Below, piece after piece: positions 16,855 to 24,943 of a stretch of DNA of 30,381 bases. The notes under the pieces are model-generated. The model worked only from the letters and a program-made list of their open reading frames with translations, did not search any database and was not told where the DNA came from. The position numbers and the translations under genes were made by a program. Each line of letters opens with the position of its first letter. Position 1 is the stretch's first letter. Origin of the DNA: DATAVK01 sp036267755 (lineage in GTDB: Bacteria > Actinomycetota > Actinomycetes > JAFAQI01); NCBI GenBank assembly GCA_036267755.1, contig DATAVK010000154.1, positions 1-30,381 of the forward strand, given 5' to 3'.

Positions 16855-18775
16855 GGGTTCCTGCGAGCACCAGTGGATCCCGACCCGCAACGGCGCGCGG
16901 CTGGCGGCGACGGTGTACCGGCCAGCCGGACCCGAGCCGGCAGCCGCGATCCTCGAGGCGTTGCCCTACCGCAAGGACGACCTCACCGCCGGCTACGGGC
17001 CCGAGTACCGGCGGCTGCGGGACGAGTACGGCTACGCCGTGGTGCGCGTTGATGTCCGCGGCACCGGCTCGTCCGAGGGAGTCGCCTCCGACGAGTACCC
17101 GCCCGAGGAGATCGGTGACCTGTGCGACGTGATCGCCTGGATCGCCGAGCAGCCGTGGTGCAGTGGCTCGGTCGGGATGTACGGGACGTCGTACAGCGGC
17201 TTCAACTCACTGCACCTCGCGGCCGCGCGCCCACCCGCGCTCAAGGCGATCGTCGCCATCTACGCCAGTGACGACCGGTACACCGACGACGTCCATTACA
17301 TGGGCGGCCTGGTCAAGCTGCTCGACCTGGTCGACTACCCGATCTACATGGTCGCGATGAACGCGTTGCCACCGCTGCCGGGGCTCGCCGGCGACGACTG
17401 GCGAGCGGCCTGGAAGCAGCGCGTCGAGGCCACCGAGCCGTGGCTGCTGCGCTGGCTCGAGGAGCAGCACGACGGTGAGTTCTGGCGGCGCGGCTCGATC
17501 CGGCCGGCGTACGACCGGATCGGCTGCCCCACGATGCTGGTCGGCGGCTGGGCCGACGGGTACCGCAACAACACCTTCCGGACCATCAGAGCCCTTGCAA
17601 ATGCTGGGGTTCCGCACCGGTTGCTGATGGGGCCGTGGGCGCACGCCGCGACCTCGACGTCGCTGCCCGGTCCGCGGATCGACCTGGTCCCCGAGATGGT
17701 CCGGTGGTGGGACCGCTGGCTGCGCGACGAGCCGAACGGCGTCGACGACGAGCCGCCGATCACGGTCTTCGCGCGCCGGTCGAGCCCGCCACTGCCCGAC
17801 CTCGACGAGGTCGCCGGCGAGTGGCGCAACGAGCCGGGCTGGCCGCTCGACCGGGTGACCGACGACGAGCGCAGCCTCGGCGATGGAATCGTCGAATACG
17901 TCGTGGTTCCCGACGTCGGCACCGCCGCGTGGATCTCGTGCGCCGGCCACCTGCCCTGGGGCCAAGCCTCGGACCAGCGGTACGACGACGCCGCGTCTCT
18001 CACCTGGGAGTGGCCGGGTGACGACCTGGAGATCCTCGGACACGCCGTACTGAAGACCCGGGTCGCCAGCAGCGCGCCGGTCGCGACGCTGGCGGTGCGA
18101 CTCTGCGACGTTTTCCCCGACGGCCGGTCCACCCTGATCACCCGCGGCACGCTGAATCTCACCCATCGCCACAGCCGCGAGACGCCGGAACCGTTGCCGC
18201 TCAACGAGTTCGTCGACGTCGAGCTCGAGCTGGAAGCCACCTCGTGGACGTTCGACCCGGGCCACCGACTACGGCTTGCGATCGCCGGCACCGACTGGCC
18301 GAACACGGTCGCACCCCCCGAGCCGCTGACACTCACCCTCGATCTCGACGCGACCAGCCTGGTGCTCCCCCGCGTGGTCGGCCCGTCGCCGTCGCCCCTG
18401 CCGTCGCTCACCCCCAGCGACGCGACACCAAGTGAGTCCACCGACGTCGTCTGGCGCGTCGAGCGTGACGTCCTGCGCCGCGAGACCTCGTGCGTCGTCG
18501 ACCACGGCTCGACGTACGACGAGGACGGCGTCACGTGCACCGATCACTACGTCGGCCGGGTCACCGTCAACACCGAGACGTCTGCGCAGCGGGCGGAAGC
18601 CACCAGCAGCTTCACCCTGGCGTGGCCGGACGTCACCGTCCGTAGCGAGGCGCGGATGACGATGTTGGTCTCCGACAACGCCTTCGACGTCTCCCTGGAA
18701 CTCGACTGTCACGACGGCGACACCGTGATCGCCCAACGACGATGGAGCCGCCAGATCCCCCGCGACCTCGGCTGA
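16847..18775 (+). CDS. CocE/NonD family serine hydrolase (X-Pro dipeptidyl-peptidase S15 fold)
   Basis: 642 residues: an N-terminal alpha/beta-hydrolase domain and a C-terminal jelly-roll (X-Pro dipeptidase C-terminal) domain from about residue 310. The catalytic triad is visible as Ser115 in GTSYSG, Asp237 in GGWADGY and His266 in GPWAHAA, with the oxyanion-side LPYRKDD. Members hydrolyse esters (cocaine esterase), beta-lactam acyl groups or peptides. No signal peptide is seen, so it is cytoplasmic. The GTG at 16847 overlaps the aminopeptidase stop by 8 bases. The neighbouring deacetylase and aminopeptidase suggest a small unit for breaking down an acylated or amidated compound. A hairpin follows at 18790-18810. 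Confidence 0.9.
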   Translation: MAEGSCEHQWIPTRNGARLAATVYRPAGPEPAAAILEALPYRKDDLTAGYGPEYRRLRDEYGYAVVRVDVRGTGSSEGVASDEYPPEEIGDLCDVIAWIAEQPWCSGSVGMYGTSYSGFNSLHLAAARPPALKAIVAIYASDDRYTDDVHYMGGLVKLLDLVDYPIYMVAMNALPPLPGLAGDDWRAAWKQRVEATEPWLLRWLEEQHDGEFWRRGSIRPAYDRIGCPTMLVGGWADGYRNNTFRTIRALANAGVPHRLLMGPWAHAATSTSLPGPRIDLVPEMVRWWDRWLRDEPNGVDDEPPITVFARRSSPPLPDLDEVAGEWRNEPGWPLDRVTDDERSLGDGIVEYVVVPDVGTAAWISCAGHLPWGQASDQRYDDAASLTWEWPGDDLEILGHAVLKTRVASSAPVATLAVRLCDVFPDGRSTLITRGTLNLTHRHSRETPEPLPLNEFVDVELELEATSWTFDPGHRLRLAIAGTDWPNTVAPPEPLTLTLDLDATSLVLPRVVGPSPSPLPSLTPSDATPSESTDVVWRVERDVLRRETSCVVDHGSTYDEDGVTCTDHYVGRVTVNTETSAQRAEATSSFTLAWPDVTVRSEARMTMLVSDNAFDVSLELDCHDGDTVIAQRRWSRQIPRDLG

Positions 18776-18789
18776 CCGCGCCCCCACCT

Positions 18790-18810
18790 ATGGCCCATCG
18801 GGTGGGCCAT
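18790..18810 (+). terminator. Perfect 8-bp hairpin after the CocE gene
   Basis: ATGGCCCA (18790-18797) pairs with TGGGCCAT (18803-18810) over the loop TCGGG. It stands 15 bases after the CocE stop and 40 before the next start. There is no U tract. It fits an actinobacterial hairpin terminator, but an operator for the next gene is also possible. Confidence 0.45.
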
Positions 18811-18850
18811 GCGTGTGGTCAAACCGCGCGGCGACAGGGAGGATCACGGC

Positions 18851-20272
18851 ATGGAGAGCGCCGCGGACACGTTGCACGCCGACACGTTGCACAAGGCGCT
18901 GCGGATCAACCTGGATCCGCGTTGGTACGGAACGATCGCCGAGATCGGCGCCGGTCAGGAGGTTGCGCGCTGGTTCTTTCGGGCCGGAGGTGCCGCCGGC
19001 ACCATGGCCAAGTCGATGTCGGCGTACGACATGGCGGTCAGCGACGCGGTCTACGGCAAGTCCGACCGGTACGTGTCGCTCGGTCGCCTCGAGGCGATGC
19101 TGGACCACGAGCTCACCCTCAACATCGAGCGACTCGGCGACAGCCGCGGCGACACCACGTCGTTCTTCGCCTTTGCCGACACCGTCGTCGCGCGCAGCTA
19201 CGCGGAACGGAACGAGTGCCACGGCTGGATGGGGGTGCGGTTCCAGGCCCACCCGTTCGACGAGCCGAGCTCGATCGTGCTGCACGTCCGGATGCTCGAC
19301 GAGGGCGCCGAGCTCCAGCAGGAGGCGCTGGGGATCGTCGGGGTCAACCTGCTGCACGCGGCGTTCTTCGAGCACCACGAGCCGGAGCAGGTCGTCGAGA
19401 GCCTGCTTGACCGGCTGACGACCGGCCGGGTCGAGATCGACATGATCCAGTTCCGCGGCATCGAGTTCCGGGCGGTCGACAACCGGCTGATGGCGCTGAA
19501 GCTGGTGCAGCTCGGGTTGAGCGGCGTCGCGATGTTCGGCCCCGACCGCGAGGTGCTGCAGCCCAGCGAGGCGCTGCGCAAGCACGCGATCCTCGTCGAG
19601 CGCGGCAGCTTCCGGCCGCCGACGGTCGTCAACATCGACATGCTGGACTGCGCCCGGACCAAGTTCGAGACCGATCCGGCCGTGGCGGGCCGGCCGGTCC
19701 TGGCGCTCACCGAGCTCACGATGCGCAACCTGCTGGCCGGCGGCGCCGACGTCGACCGGCGCGACTTCCTGGCTCGCGCCGACCTGCTCGCCGCGTGCGG
19801 CATGACGACGCTGATCTCCGACTTCTTCGAATACCACCGGCTGGCGGCGTACCTCGGTGAACGCACCAACGAACGGATCGGGATCGTGATGGGCGTCCCG
19901 AGCCTGCGGGATCTGTTCGACGAGGCCAACCACGCCCAGCTGCCCGGCGGGATCCTCGAGAGCTTCGGGCGACTGTTCAAGAACGACCTCAAGCTCTACG
20001 TGTATCCGATGCTCCAGCAGCCCGAGAACGAGGTCATCACCTGCGAGGACATGACGGTGGCGCCGGAGCTCCAGCCGCTGTTCGACTACCTCGCCCGGCG
20101 CGGCAGCTTCGTGCACCTCGACTGCTACCGGCCCGACTATCTCCCGATCCTGTCCCGCGACGTACTCCGGCGGATCGCGGCCGCGGACTCCTCGTGGGAG
20201 GCGATGGTGCCACCGGCGGTCGCCGAGCTCATCATCAAGCGCTCGTTCTTCGGCCACCAGCGCATCGGCTAG
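18851..20272 (+). CDS. Conserved protein of unknown function, 473 residues
   Basis: I do not know the function. The N-terminus LRINLDPRWYGTIAEIGAGQEVARWFF (residues 17-43), followed by GGAAGTMAKSMSAYDMAVSDAVYG, is the signature of a widespread bacterial family that I recall being labelled 'TonB-dependent receptor'. That label cannot apply here: no signal peptide, no membrane segment, no beta-barrel pattern and a Gram-positive host. The rest is mixed alpha/beta and soluble-looking, with a long central part rich in conserved-looking charged motifs (EIDMIQFRGIEFRAVDNRLMALKL, ISDFFEYHRLAAYL). The ATG at 18851 is set by GGGAGG at 18837-18842. It is monocistronic or leads the UbiB-like gene 96 bases on. 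Confidence 0.75.
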   Translation: MESAADTLHADTLHKALRINLDPRWYGTIAEIGAGQEVARWFFRAGGAAGTMAKSMSAYDMAVSDAVYGKSDRYVSLGRLEAMLDHELTLNIERLGDSRGDTTSFFAFADTVVARSYAERNECHGWMGVRFQAHPFDEPSSIVLHVRMLDEGAELQQEALGIVGVNLLHAAFFEHHEPEQVVESLLDRLTTGRVEIDMIQFRGIEFRAVDNRLMALKLVQLGLSGVAMFGPDREVLQPSEALRKHAILVERGSFRPPTVVNIDMLDCARTKFETDPAVAGRPVLALTELTMRNLLAGGADVDRRDFLARADLLAACGMTTLISDFFEYHRLAAYLGERTNERIGIVMGVPSLRDLFDEANHAQLPGGILESFGRLFKNDLKLYVYPMLQQPENEVITCEDMTVAPELQPLFDYLARRGSFVHLDCYRPDYLPILSRDVLRRIAAADSSWEAMVPPAVAELIIKRSFFGHQRIG

Positions 20273-20318
20273 GCCGCCTGGCCCAACCGCAGGCTCCCCC
20301 GCCGAAATCCGTCCTTTT

Positions 20319-20332
20319 GCTCCACCTGGAGC
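20319..20332 (+). terminator. Short palindrome between unknown-function gene and ABC1 gene
   Basis: GCTCCACCTGGAGC is a perfect palindrome with arms GCTCC/GGAGC in the 96-base intergenic space. It could form a small hairpin terminator after 20272 or be a regulatory dyad; neither has further support. Confidence 0.25.
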
Positions 20333-20368
20333 CTCAATGGGTCCGCCCGTCCTCCCGAAGGACAGGAC

Positions 20369-21739
20369 ATGGCCCTTGTGACCTCCACTTTCCGACGCAG
20401 TGCCAAGCTCGCGGGGCTGCCCGCTGCCTACGCCGGGCGCACCGCGCTCGGTGTCGGGCGCAAGGTCGGCGGCCGGCCAGCTGAGATCGTCGCCAGCGAG
20501 CTGCAGCGCCGTACCGCGGAGCAGCTGTTCCGGGTGCTCGGTGAGCTCAAGGGCGGCGCGATGAAGCTCGGTCAGGCGCTGAGCGTCTTCGAGGCCGTGC
20601 TGCCGGAGGAGCTCGCCGGCCCCTACCGCGCCTCGCTGACCGCGTTGCAGAACGCCGCACCGCCGCTGCCCGCCTCGGTGATCCACAAGACGCTCGCCGA
20701 CGAGCTCGGTGAGAACTGGCGCAACCGGCTGGTCGAGTTCTCCGACAAGGCGTCCGGCGCCGCCTCCATCGGCCAGGTCCACCGCGCGACCTGGCGCTCG
20801 ATCCACGGTGATGAATACGACGTCGCCGTGAAGGTGCAGTACCCCGGCGTGGCGAAGGCGCTGCGCTCCGACCTGCGCCAGCTCTCCCGACTGTCGAAGC
20901 TGTTCAACGTGCTCCACACCGGGATCGACATCTCGGCGATGGCGACGGAGATGATCGACCGGCTCGACGAGGAGCTCGACTACGAGCGCGAGGGTGCGAG
21001 CCAGCGACGGTTCGCCGCGGCGTTCGACGGCACGCTCGGCGGCTCCGAGGACCTCTACGTGCCGAAGGTGCTCGCGGCCACGCCCCGGGTGCTTGTCACG
21101 GAGTGGCTGACCGGCCGGCCGCTGTCGGCGATCATCACCGACGGCACCCAAGAGGAACGGGACCGGGTCGGCGCCCAGCTGGTGCGGGCTGTCTACTCCG
21201 GGCCGGCTCGGACCGGACTGCTGCACGCGGACCCCCATCCCGGCAACTTCCTCGTGCTGCCCGACGGACGGTTGGGAATCCTCGACTTCGGCGCCGTCAA
21301 GGAGCTGCCGGACGGCCTGCCGGCACCGCTCGGCACGCTGGCCGGGTGGACGGTCCTGGGAGACGGCGACGAGCTGCTCAGCTCGTTGATCGACGTCGGC
21401 TTCCTACCGGCCGACACCGCGGTCACCGCGGACGAGGCACTCGAATACTTCGCGCCGATGTGCGAGATGTTCGAGAACGACGAGTTCACCTTCTCCCGTA
21501 GCTGGCTGCGCCACAACGCCGCGCACCTGATTGACCCGCGGTCGTCGAGCTCGGCCGTCGGCCGTCAGCTCGCGCTCCCCGCCGACTACTTCACCGTCCA
21601 TCGCGTCGTGCTCGGCATGATGGGCGTGCTCTCGCAGCTGGGTGCTGTCGTACCGATGCGGCTCGAGGAGATGCGCTGGGCGCCGGAGTTCCGCGAGATC
21701 GTCGATCCCGAATGGGAAGACGAGGAGCTTGCGAGCTAG
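20369..21739 (+). CDS. ABC1/AarF/UbiB family atypical kinase-like protein
   Basis: 456 residues with the hallmarks of the UbiB (ADCK) family: KLGQ (66-69) of the KxGQ motif, the Ala-rich loop SGAASIGQVHRA in place of a glycine loop, VAVKVQYPGV with the ATP Lys, DEELDYEREG (the ExD motif), HADPHPGNF (catalytic loop) and LDFG. Family members act as ATPases that support isoprenoid-quinone or lipid homeostasis. Unlike E. coli UbiB it shows no C-terminal membrane helices, ending in EFREIVDPEWEDEELAS. The ATG at 20369 follows GAAGGACAGG. The downstream patatin and acyltransferase genes (30-base gap) suggest a lipid-related operon. Its exact target is unknown. Confidence 0.9.
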   Translation: MALVTSTFRRSAKLAGLPAAYAGRTALGVGRKVGGRPAEIVASELQRRTAEQLFRVLGELKGGAMKLGQALSVFEAVLPEELAGPYRASLTALQNAAPPLPASVIHKTLADELGENWRNRLVEFSDKASGAASIGQVHRATWRSIHGDEYDVAVKVQYPGVAKALRSDLRQLSRLSKLFNVLHTGIDISAMATEMIDRLDEELDYEREGASQRRFAAAFDGTLGGSEDLYVPKVLAATPRVLVTEWLTGRPLSAIITDGTQEERDRVGAQLVRAVYSGPARTGLLHADPHPGNFLVLPDGRLGILDFGAVKELPDGLPAPLGTLAGWTVLGDGDELLSSLIDVGFLPADTAVTADEALEYFAPMCEMFENDEFTFSRSWLRHNAAHLIDPRSSSSAVGRQLALPADYFTVHRVVLGMMGVLSQLGAVVPMRLEEMRWAPEFREIVDPEWEDEELAS

Positions 21740-21769
21740 ACGCGTGTCGGTTGGGGTAGGCATGCAGTT

Positions 21770-22603
21770 GTGACCCGGACCGCTTTCGTGCTGGGCGGCG
21801 GCGGTCTGCTGGGCGCCGCCGAGGCCGGTATGGCCCGGGCACTGCTCGAGGCCGGCGTCGTCCCGGACCTGGTTCTCGGTACGTCGATCGGTGCCATTAA
21901 CGGAGCCGCGCTCGCGGCCGACCCCACGCCGGCAGCCGCGGGACGGCTGGTCGAGATGTGGGCCGGACTGGCGGCCGACGATGTCCTGGGCGGGTCATTA
22001 CTGGGCCGGATCGGTGAGCTGCTGCGCACCCGCACCTCACTGCACTCCAACGCGCCGCTACGACGGCTGCTGGCTGACTACCTGCCGGAGCGCTTCGACG
22101 AGCTGGCGGTGCCGTTCCAGTGCGTGGCGGCGAGCATCGAGCGGGCCCGTGAGCACTGGTTCAACGACGGGCCGCTGATCGACTCGGTGCTCGCGTCCGC
22201 GGCGCTGCCCGGGGTGTTCCCGGCCGTGGCGATCGACGGCGAGCACTACCTCGACGGCGGGCTGGTGAACTCCATCCCGATCAGCCGCGCGGTCCAGCTC
22301 GGCGCGGACGTGGTGTGGGTGCTGCACGTCGGCCGGATCGAGGAGCCTCTGGAGCCGCCGCGGTTCCCGTGGGAGGTCGGGTTCGTCGCGTTCGAGGTGG
22401 CGCGCCGGCACCGGTTCCACCACGACGTCGCCGACCTGCCCGAGGATGTCACCGTGCACGTGCTGCCGACCGGGCTCGGCGAGCATGTGATGTCGACGTG
22501 GTCGAACCTGCGGTATCGCGACCGCAGCCGGATCGGGAACCGCACCGAGCTGGCCTACCAGGCGACCGCGGACTACCTCGCCCGGCAGGACCTGCAGGCA
22601 TGA
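21770..22603 (+). CDS. Patatin-like phospholipase
   Basis: 277 residues with the patatin Ser-Asp dyad: Ser39 in GTSIG, the oxyanion loop GGGGLLGAAEAG (9-20), and Asp162 in DGG (162-164). This family (RssA/YchK-like size) hydrolyses acyl chains from phospholipids or lysophospholipids. No signal peptide is seen, so it acts on the cytoplasmic side. The start is GTG at 21770, and the stop overlaps the acyltransferase start by ATGA (22600-22603), coupling an acyl-removing and an acyl-adding enzyme. It follows the ABC1 gene by 30 bases and is probably in the same transcript. Confidence 0.9.
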   Translation: MTRTAFVLGGGGLLGAAEAGMARALLEAGVVPDLVLGTSIGAINGAALAADPTPAAAGRLVEMWAGLAADDVLGGSLLGRIGELLRTRTSLHSNAPLRRLLADYLPERFDELAVPFQCVAASIERAREHWFNDGPLIDSVLASAALPGVFPAVAIDGEHYLDGGLVNSIPISRAVQLGADVVWVLHVGRIEEPLEPPRFPWEVGFVAFEVARRHRFHHDVADLPEDVTVHVLPTGLGEHVMSTWSNLRYRDRSRIGNRTELAYQATADYLARQDLQA

Positions 22604-23574
22604 ACCGTTGGGTGCGGCGGCTCACTATGGTGCCGCTCGTCGTCCTCACCGAGATCGGGATCCTGCTGACCGCGCCGCTCAGCCTCCTCGTGGGCGGCAT
22701 CGCGTCGCTCGCGCTGCGGTCCAGCCGCCCGGTCCGGAGCGTGCTCCTGGTCGTCGCGTACGCCGCTATCGAGCTCTCCACGCTGATGACGTTGCAGCGC
22801 GGCGTCGACGACTGGGACGAGCTGGTGCGGGTCGTTCTCGACCGGGGCTACCACGCCATGCGCCGCAGCCTCGACGTCACGGTCCGGCTCGAGGAGGGGT
22901 CGCCGACCCGCGAGCAGCTGGCGAAGAGCAAGGGCGTCATCGTGCTGGCCCGCCACTGCGGACCCGGCGACTCGCTGTTCATCGCGTGGCTGCTCGCCGT
23001 GCACTACCGGCTGAGATTGCGGATCGTGCTCAAGCAGCTGTTGCGACTCAACCCGACGGTCGACCTGGCCGGCGATCACCTGCCGCTGTGCTTCGTTCGG
23101 CCGGGTGGGTCGCGGGCGCTCAACGGGATCACGGACCTGGCCGGCGGCCTGAGCTCCGGTGACTCGCTGCTGCTGTTCCCCGAGGGCGGCAACTTCACCT
23201 GGCCGCGCTGGCACGCGGCGATCGAGAGCCTGTCCCGGCGCGGTGAGCTGATCCGGGCCCGGCGCGCCCGGATGCAGACCCACACGTTGCCCGCCCGGCC
23301 CGGCGGCGCCCTGGCGGCGCTCGGCGCGGCACCGGACGCCGACGTGTTGCTGCTGGCCCACTCCGGGCTCAGCGACGACGGCCGAGACCGGCCCTGGTGG
23401 CGGGTGCCGATCCACCAGGAGCTGCTCATCCGCACCGTGCTGGTCCCGGCAGCCGCCGTACCCCGCGACGACGCCGGCGCTCGTGCGTTCCTGGACCGGG
23501 CCTGGTCGCAGGTCGACACCTGGGTCGAGGGCCACGCCGACCTGCTCGAGCTGGCGGCCGATCAGGCGCCCTGA
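22600..23574 (+). CDS. PlsC-like membrane 1-acylglycerophosphate/lysophospholipid acyltransferase
   Basis: 324 residues. Two hydrophobic segments near the N-terminus (about 9-36 and 47-64) anchor it in the membrane. The acyltransferase HX4D motif is HCGPGD (His119-Asp124), and FPEGG (193-197) is the motif III equivalent that contacts the acceptor phosphate. It should transfer an acyl chain from acyl-CoA or acyl-ACP to a lysolipid or related acceptor. At 324 residues it is longer than plain PlsC (about 240). The ATG at 22600 overlaps the patatin stop by 4 bases; the frame is open further upstream only inside the patatin gene. Its end overlaps the convergent MFS gene by 13 bases. Confidence 0.88.
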   Translation: MNRWVRRLTMVPLVVLTEIGILLTAPLSLLVGGIASLALRSSRPVRSVLLVVAYAAIELSTLMTLQRGVDDWDELVRVVLDRGYHAMRRSLDVTVRLEEGSPTREQLAKSKGVIVLARHCGPGDSLFIAWLLAVHYRLRLRIVLKQLLRLNPTVDLAGDHLPLCFVRPGGSRALNGITDLAGGLSSGDSLLLFPEGGNFTWPRWHAAIESLSRRGELIRARRARMQTHTLPARPGGALAALGAAPDADVLLLAHSGLSDDGRDRPWWRVPIHQELLIRTVLVPAAAVPRDDAGARAFLDRAWSQVDTWVEGHADLLELAADQAP

Positions 23575-24809
23575 GGATCCGCGACGGCGACACTGCCGCC
23601 CTCGTCGGGCTCCGACCCCAACCGCCAGACGTCCGGCAGGCCGAGGACCAGCATCGTCGGTACCGCCACGAGAACGAGCATCCCCCACACGGCGTCGTGC
23701 ACGCCGCCGAGCGCTGTCGAGACGGGCCCGGCCACCACCAGGCCGATCGGCACGAAGGCGATGGACCCGAACATGTCGTACGCCGAGACCCGAGACAGCG
23801 TCTCGGCGGGCACGTAGCGCTGCAGGGCGCTCTCCCAGAGCACCGAGAACACTTCGACGCCGAAACCCAGCACGCCCGCGGCTACGACGACCGACCACAG
23901 CGGCGCGCCTGCGGCGAGGAGCGCGAAGAAGCCCAGCGCGACGAGGATGCCGAATGTCGCGGCCACCAACGGTCGCCGCGGCGAGAATCGGATCATCGCG
24001 AGACCGCCGAGCACGCCACCGACGCCCACCGCGCTGATCATCGCGCCGTACGCAGCCGGGCCGCCGAGGTCGAGCTTCGCAATAATCGGCGCGTAGACGT
24101 CGGCGGTCGCCGTGAAAGCCATGTTGGCGATCGTGAACTGCACGACGATGGCCCACACCCAGGTCCGTGACGTGAACTCGCGCCACCCTTCCTTCACCTC
24201 ATGCCACAGGTTGCTGGCGGCCGCGGCGCTCGCGGTCGGCGCCATCCGCCAGATGAGGACGGCACTGAGGAAGAAGCTCACGGCGTCGATCGCGAGCGCC
24301 CATCCCGGACTCGCGACCGCGACCAGGACGCCGCCGAGCGCGGCGCCGCCGATGCTCGCGGAGTTGCGGACCACGCTGTTGAGCGCGTTGGCTCCCTGCA
24401 CCAGGTCGACCGGGACAACCTGCGGCAGGATGCCGGTCGCCGCCGGAAAGGCGAGTGCGGTGGCGGCGCCGTTGACCGCGGCGAGCAGTGACAGGCTCCA
24501 CAGCTGGCCGCTGCCGGTGAGGAACAGCGCCGCGATCACGCTCTGGGTCAGCCCGCAGACGAGCGCCGACCGGAGCATGATCGTCCGGCGTGACACCCGG
24601 TCACCCCACGCGCCGCCGACCAGGACGAACGCGACCTGAGCGATCGCACGTGCCGCGAGCACGATCCCGATGTCCCGCGCCGAATGGGTCGAGTCGAGGA
24701 TCCCGAAGGCCAGCGCGACCGAGGTGAACGTGTTGCCGATCGTGTCGATGGTCGTGGCGGAGAACAACAACCGGAAGTCCCGGATCCGCAACACCTCGAG
24801 CCGACCCAC
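23562..24809 (-). CDS. MFS transporter, DHA3-like exporter
   Basis: About 415 residues with 10-12 predicted membrane helices. LRIRDFRLLFSATTIDTIGNTFTSVALAFGIL at the start and GGAWGDRVSRRTIMLRSALV (loop 2-3 motif A) fit MFS drug and macrolide exporters of the DHA3 type (MFS_3). The frame is open for 540 further bases upstream, but the conserved protein begins at RLEVLRIRDFR, so the GTG at 24809 is the best start; no clear ribosome-binding site is seen and confidence in the exact start is moderate. It is divergent from the AraC-DinB regulator at 24944, which is a candidate controller. Substrate unknown. Confidence 0.85.
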   Translation of the reverse strand: MGRLEVLRIRDFRLLFSATTIDTIGNTFTSVALAFGILDSTHSARDIGIVLAARAIAQVAFVLVGGAWGDRVSRRTIMLRSALVCGLTQSVIAALFLTGSGQLWSLSLLAAVNGAATALAFPAATGILPQVVPVDLVQGANALNSVVRNSASIGGAALGGVLVAVASPGWALAIDAVSFFLSAVLIWRMAPTASAAAASNLWHEVKEGWREFTSRTWVWAIVVQFTIANMAFTATADVYAPIIAKLDLGGPAAYGAMISAVGVGGVLGGLAMIRFSPRRPLVAATFGILVALGFFALLAAGAPLWSVVVAAGVLGFGVEVFSVLWESALQRYVPAETLSRVSAYDMFGSIAFVPIGLVVAGPVSTALGGVHDAVWGMLVLVAVPTMLVLGLPDVWRLGSEPDEGGSVAVADPQGA

Positions 24810-24929
24810 AAGGCGTGAGCATGCCGCACGAGTGACCCGACCCGAGCTGCGTTCACCGTCAGCGCAGGTCGTCTCGCCAGCAGCGATCGCAAGACCGCAA
24901 AACGGATCAGGCGGCTCGCGGCGGCGCCC

Positions 24930-24943
24930 GTCACACTTGTGAC
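24930..24943. promoter_or_regulatory. Perfect dyad GTCACA-CT-TGTGAC abutting the regulator start codon
   Basis: GTCACA (24930-24935) and TGTGAC (24938-24943) form a perfect palindrome whose last base touches the ATG at 24944. No Shine-Dalgarno is present there, so the mRNA may be leaderless, with a protein bound to the dyad blocking initiation. Autoregulation, possibly also of the divergent MFS gene, is inference. Confidence 0.4.

Noticed and set aside
18851..20272. TonB-dependent receptor
   Set aside because: No signal peptide, plug or beta-barrel pattern, and a Gram-positive type genome.
18788..21238. Very long open frame (816 codons) on the minus strand
   Set aside because: It lies antisense to the well-supported unknown-function and ABC1 genes, has low-complexity Arg/Gly/Asp/Val-rich composition and no recognisable domain. 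High G+C opens such antisense frames.
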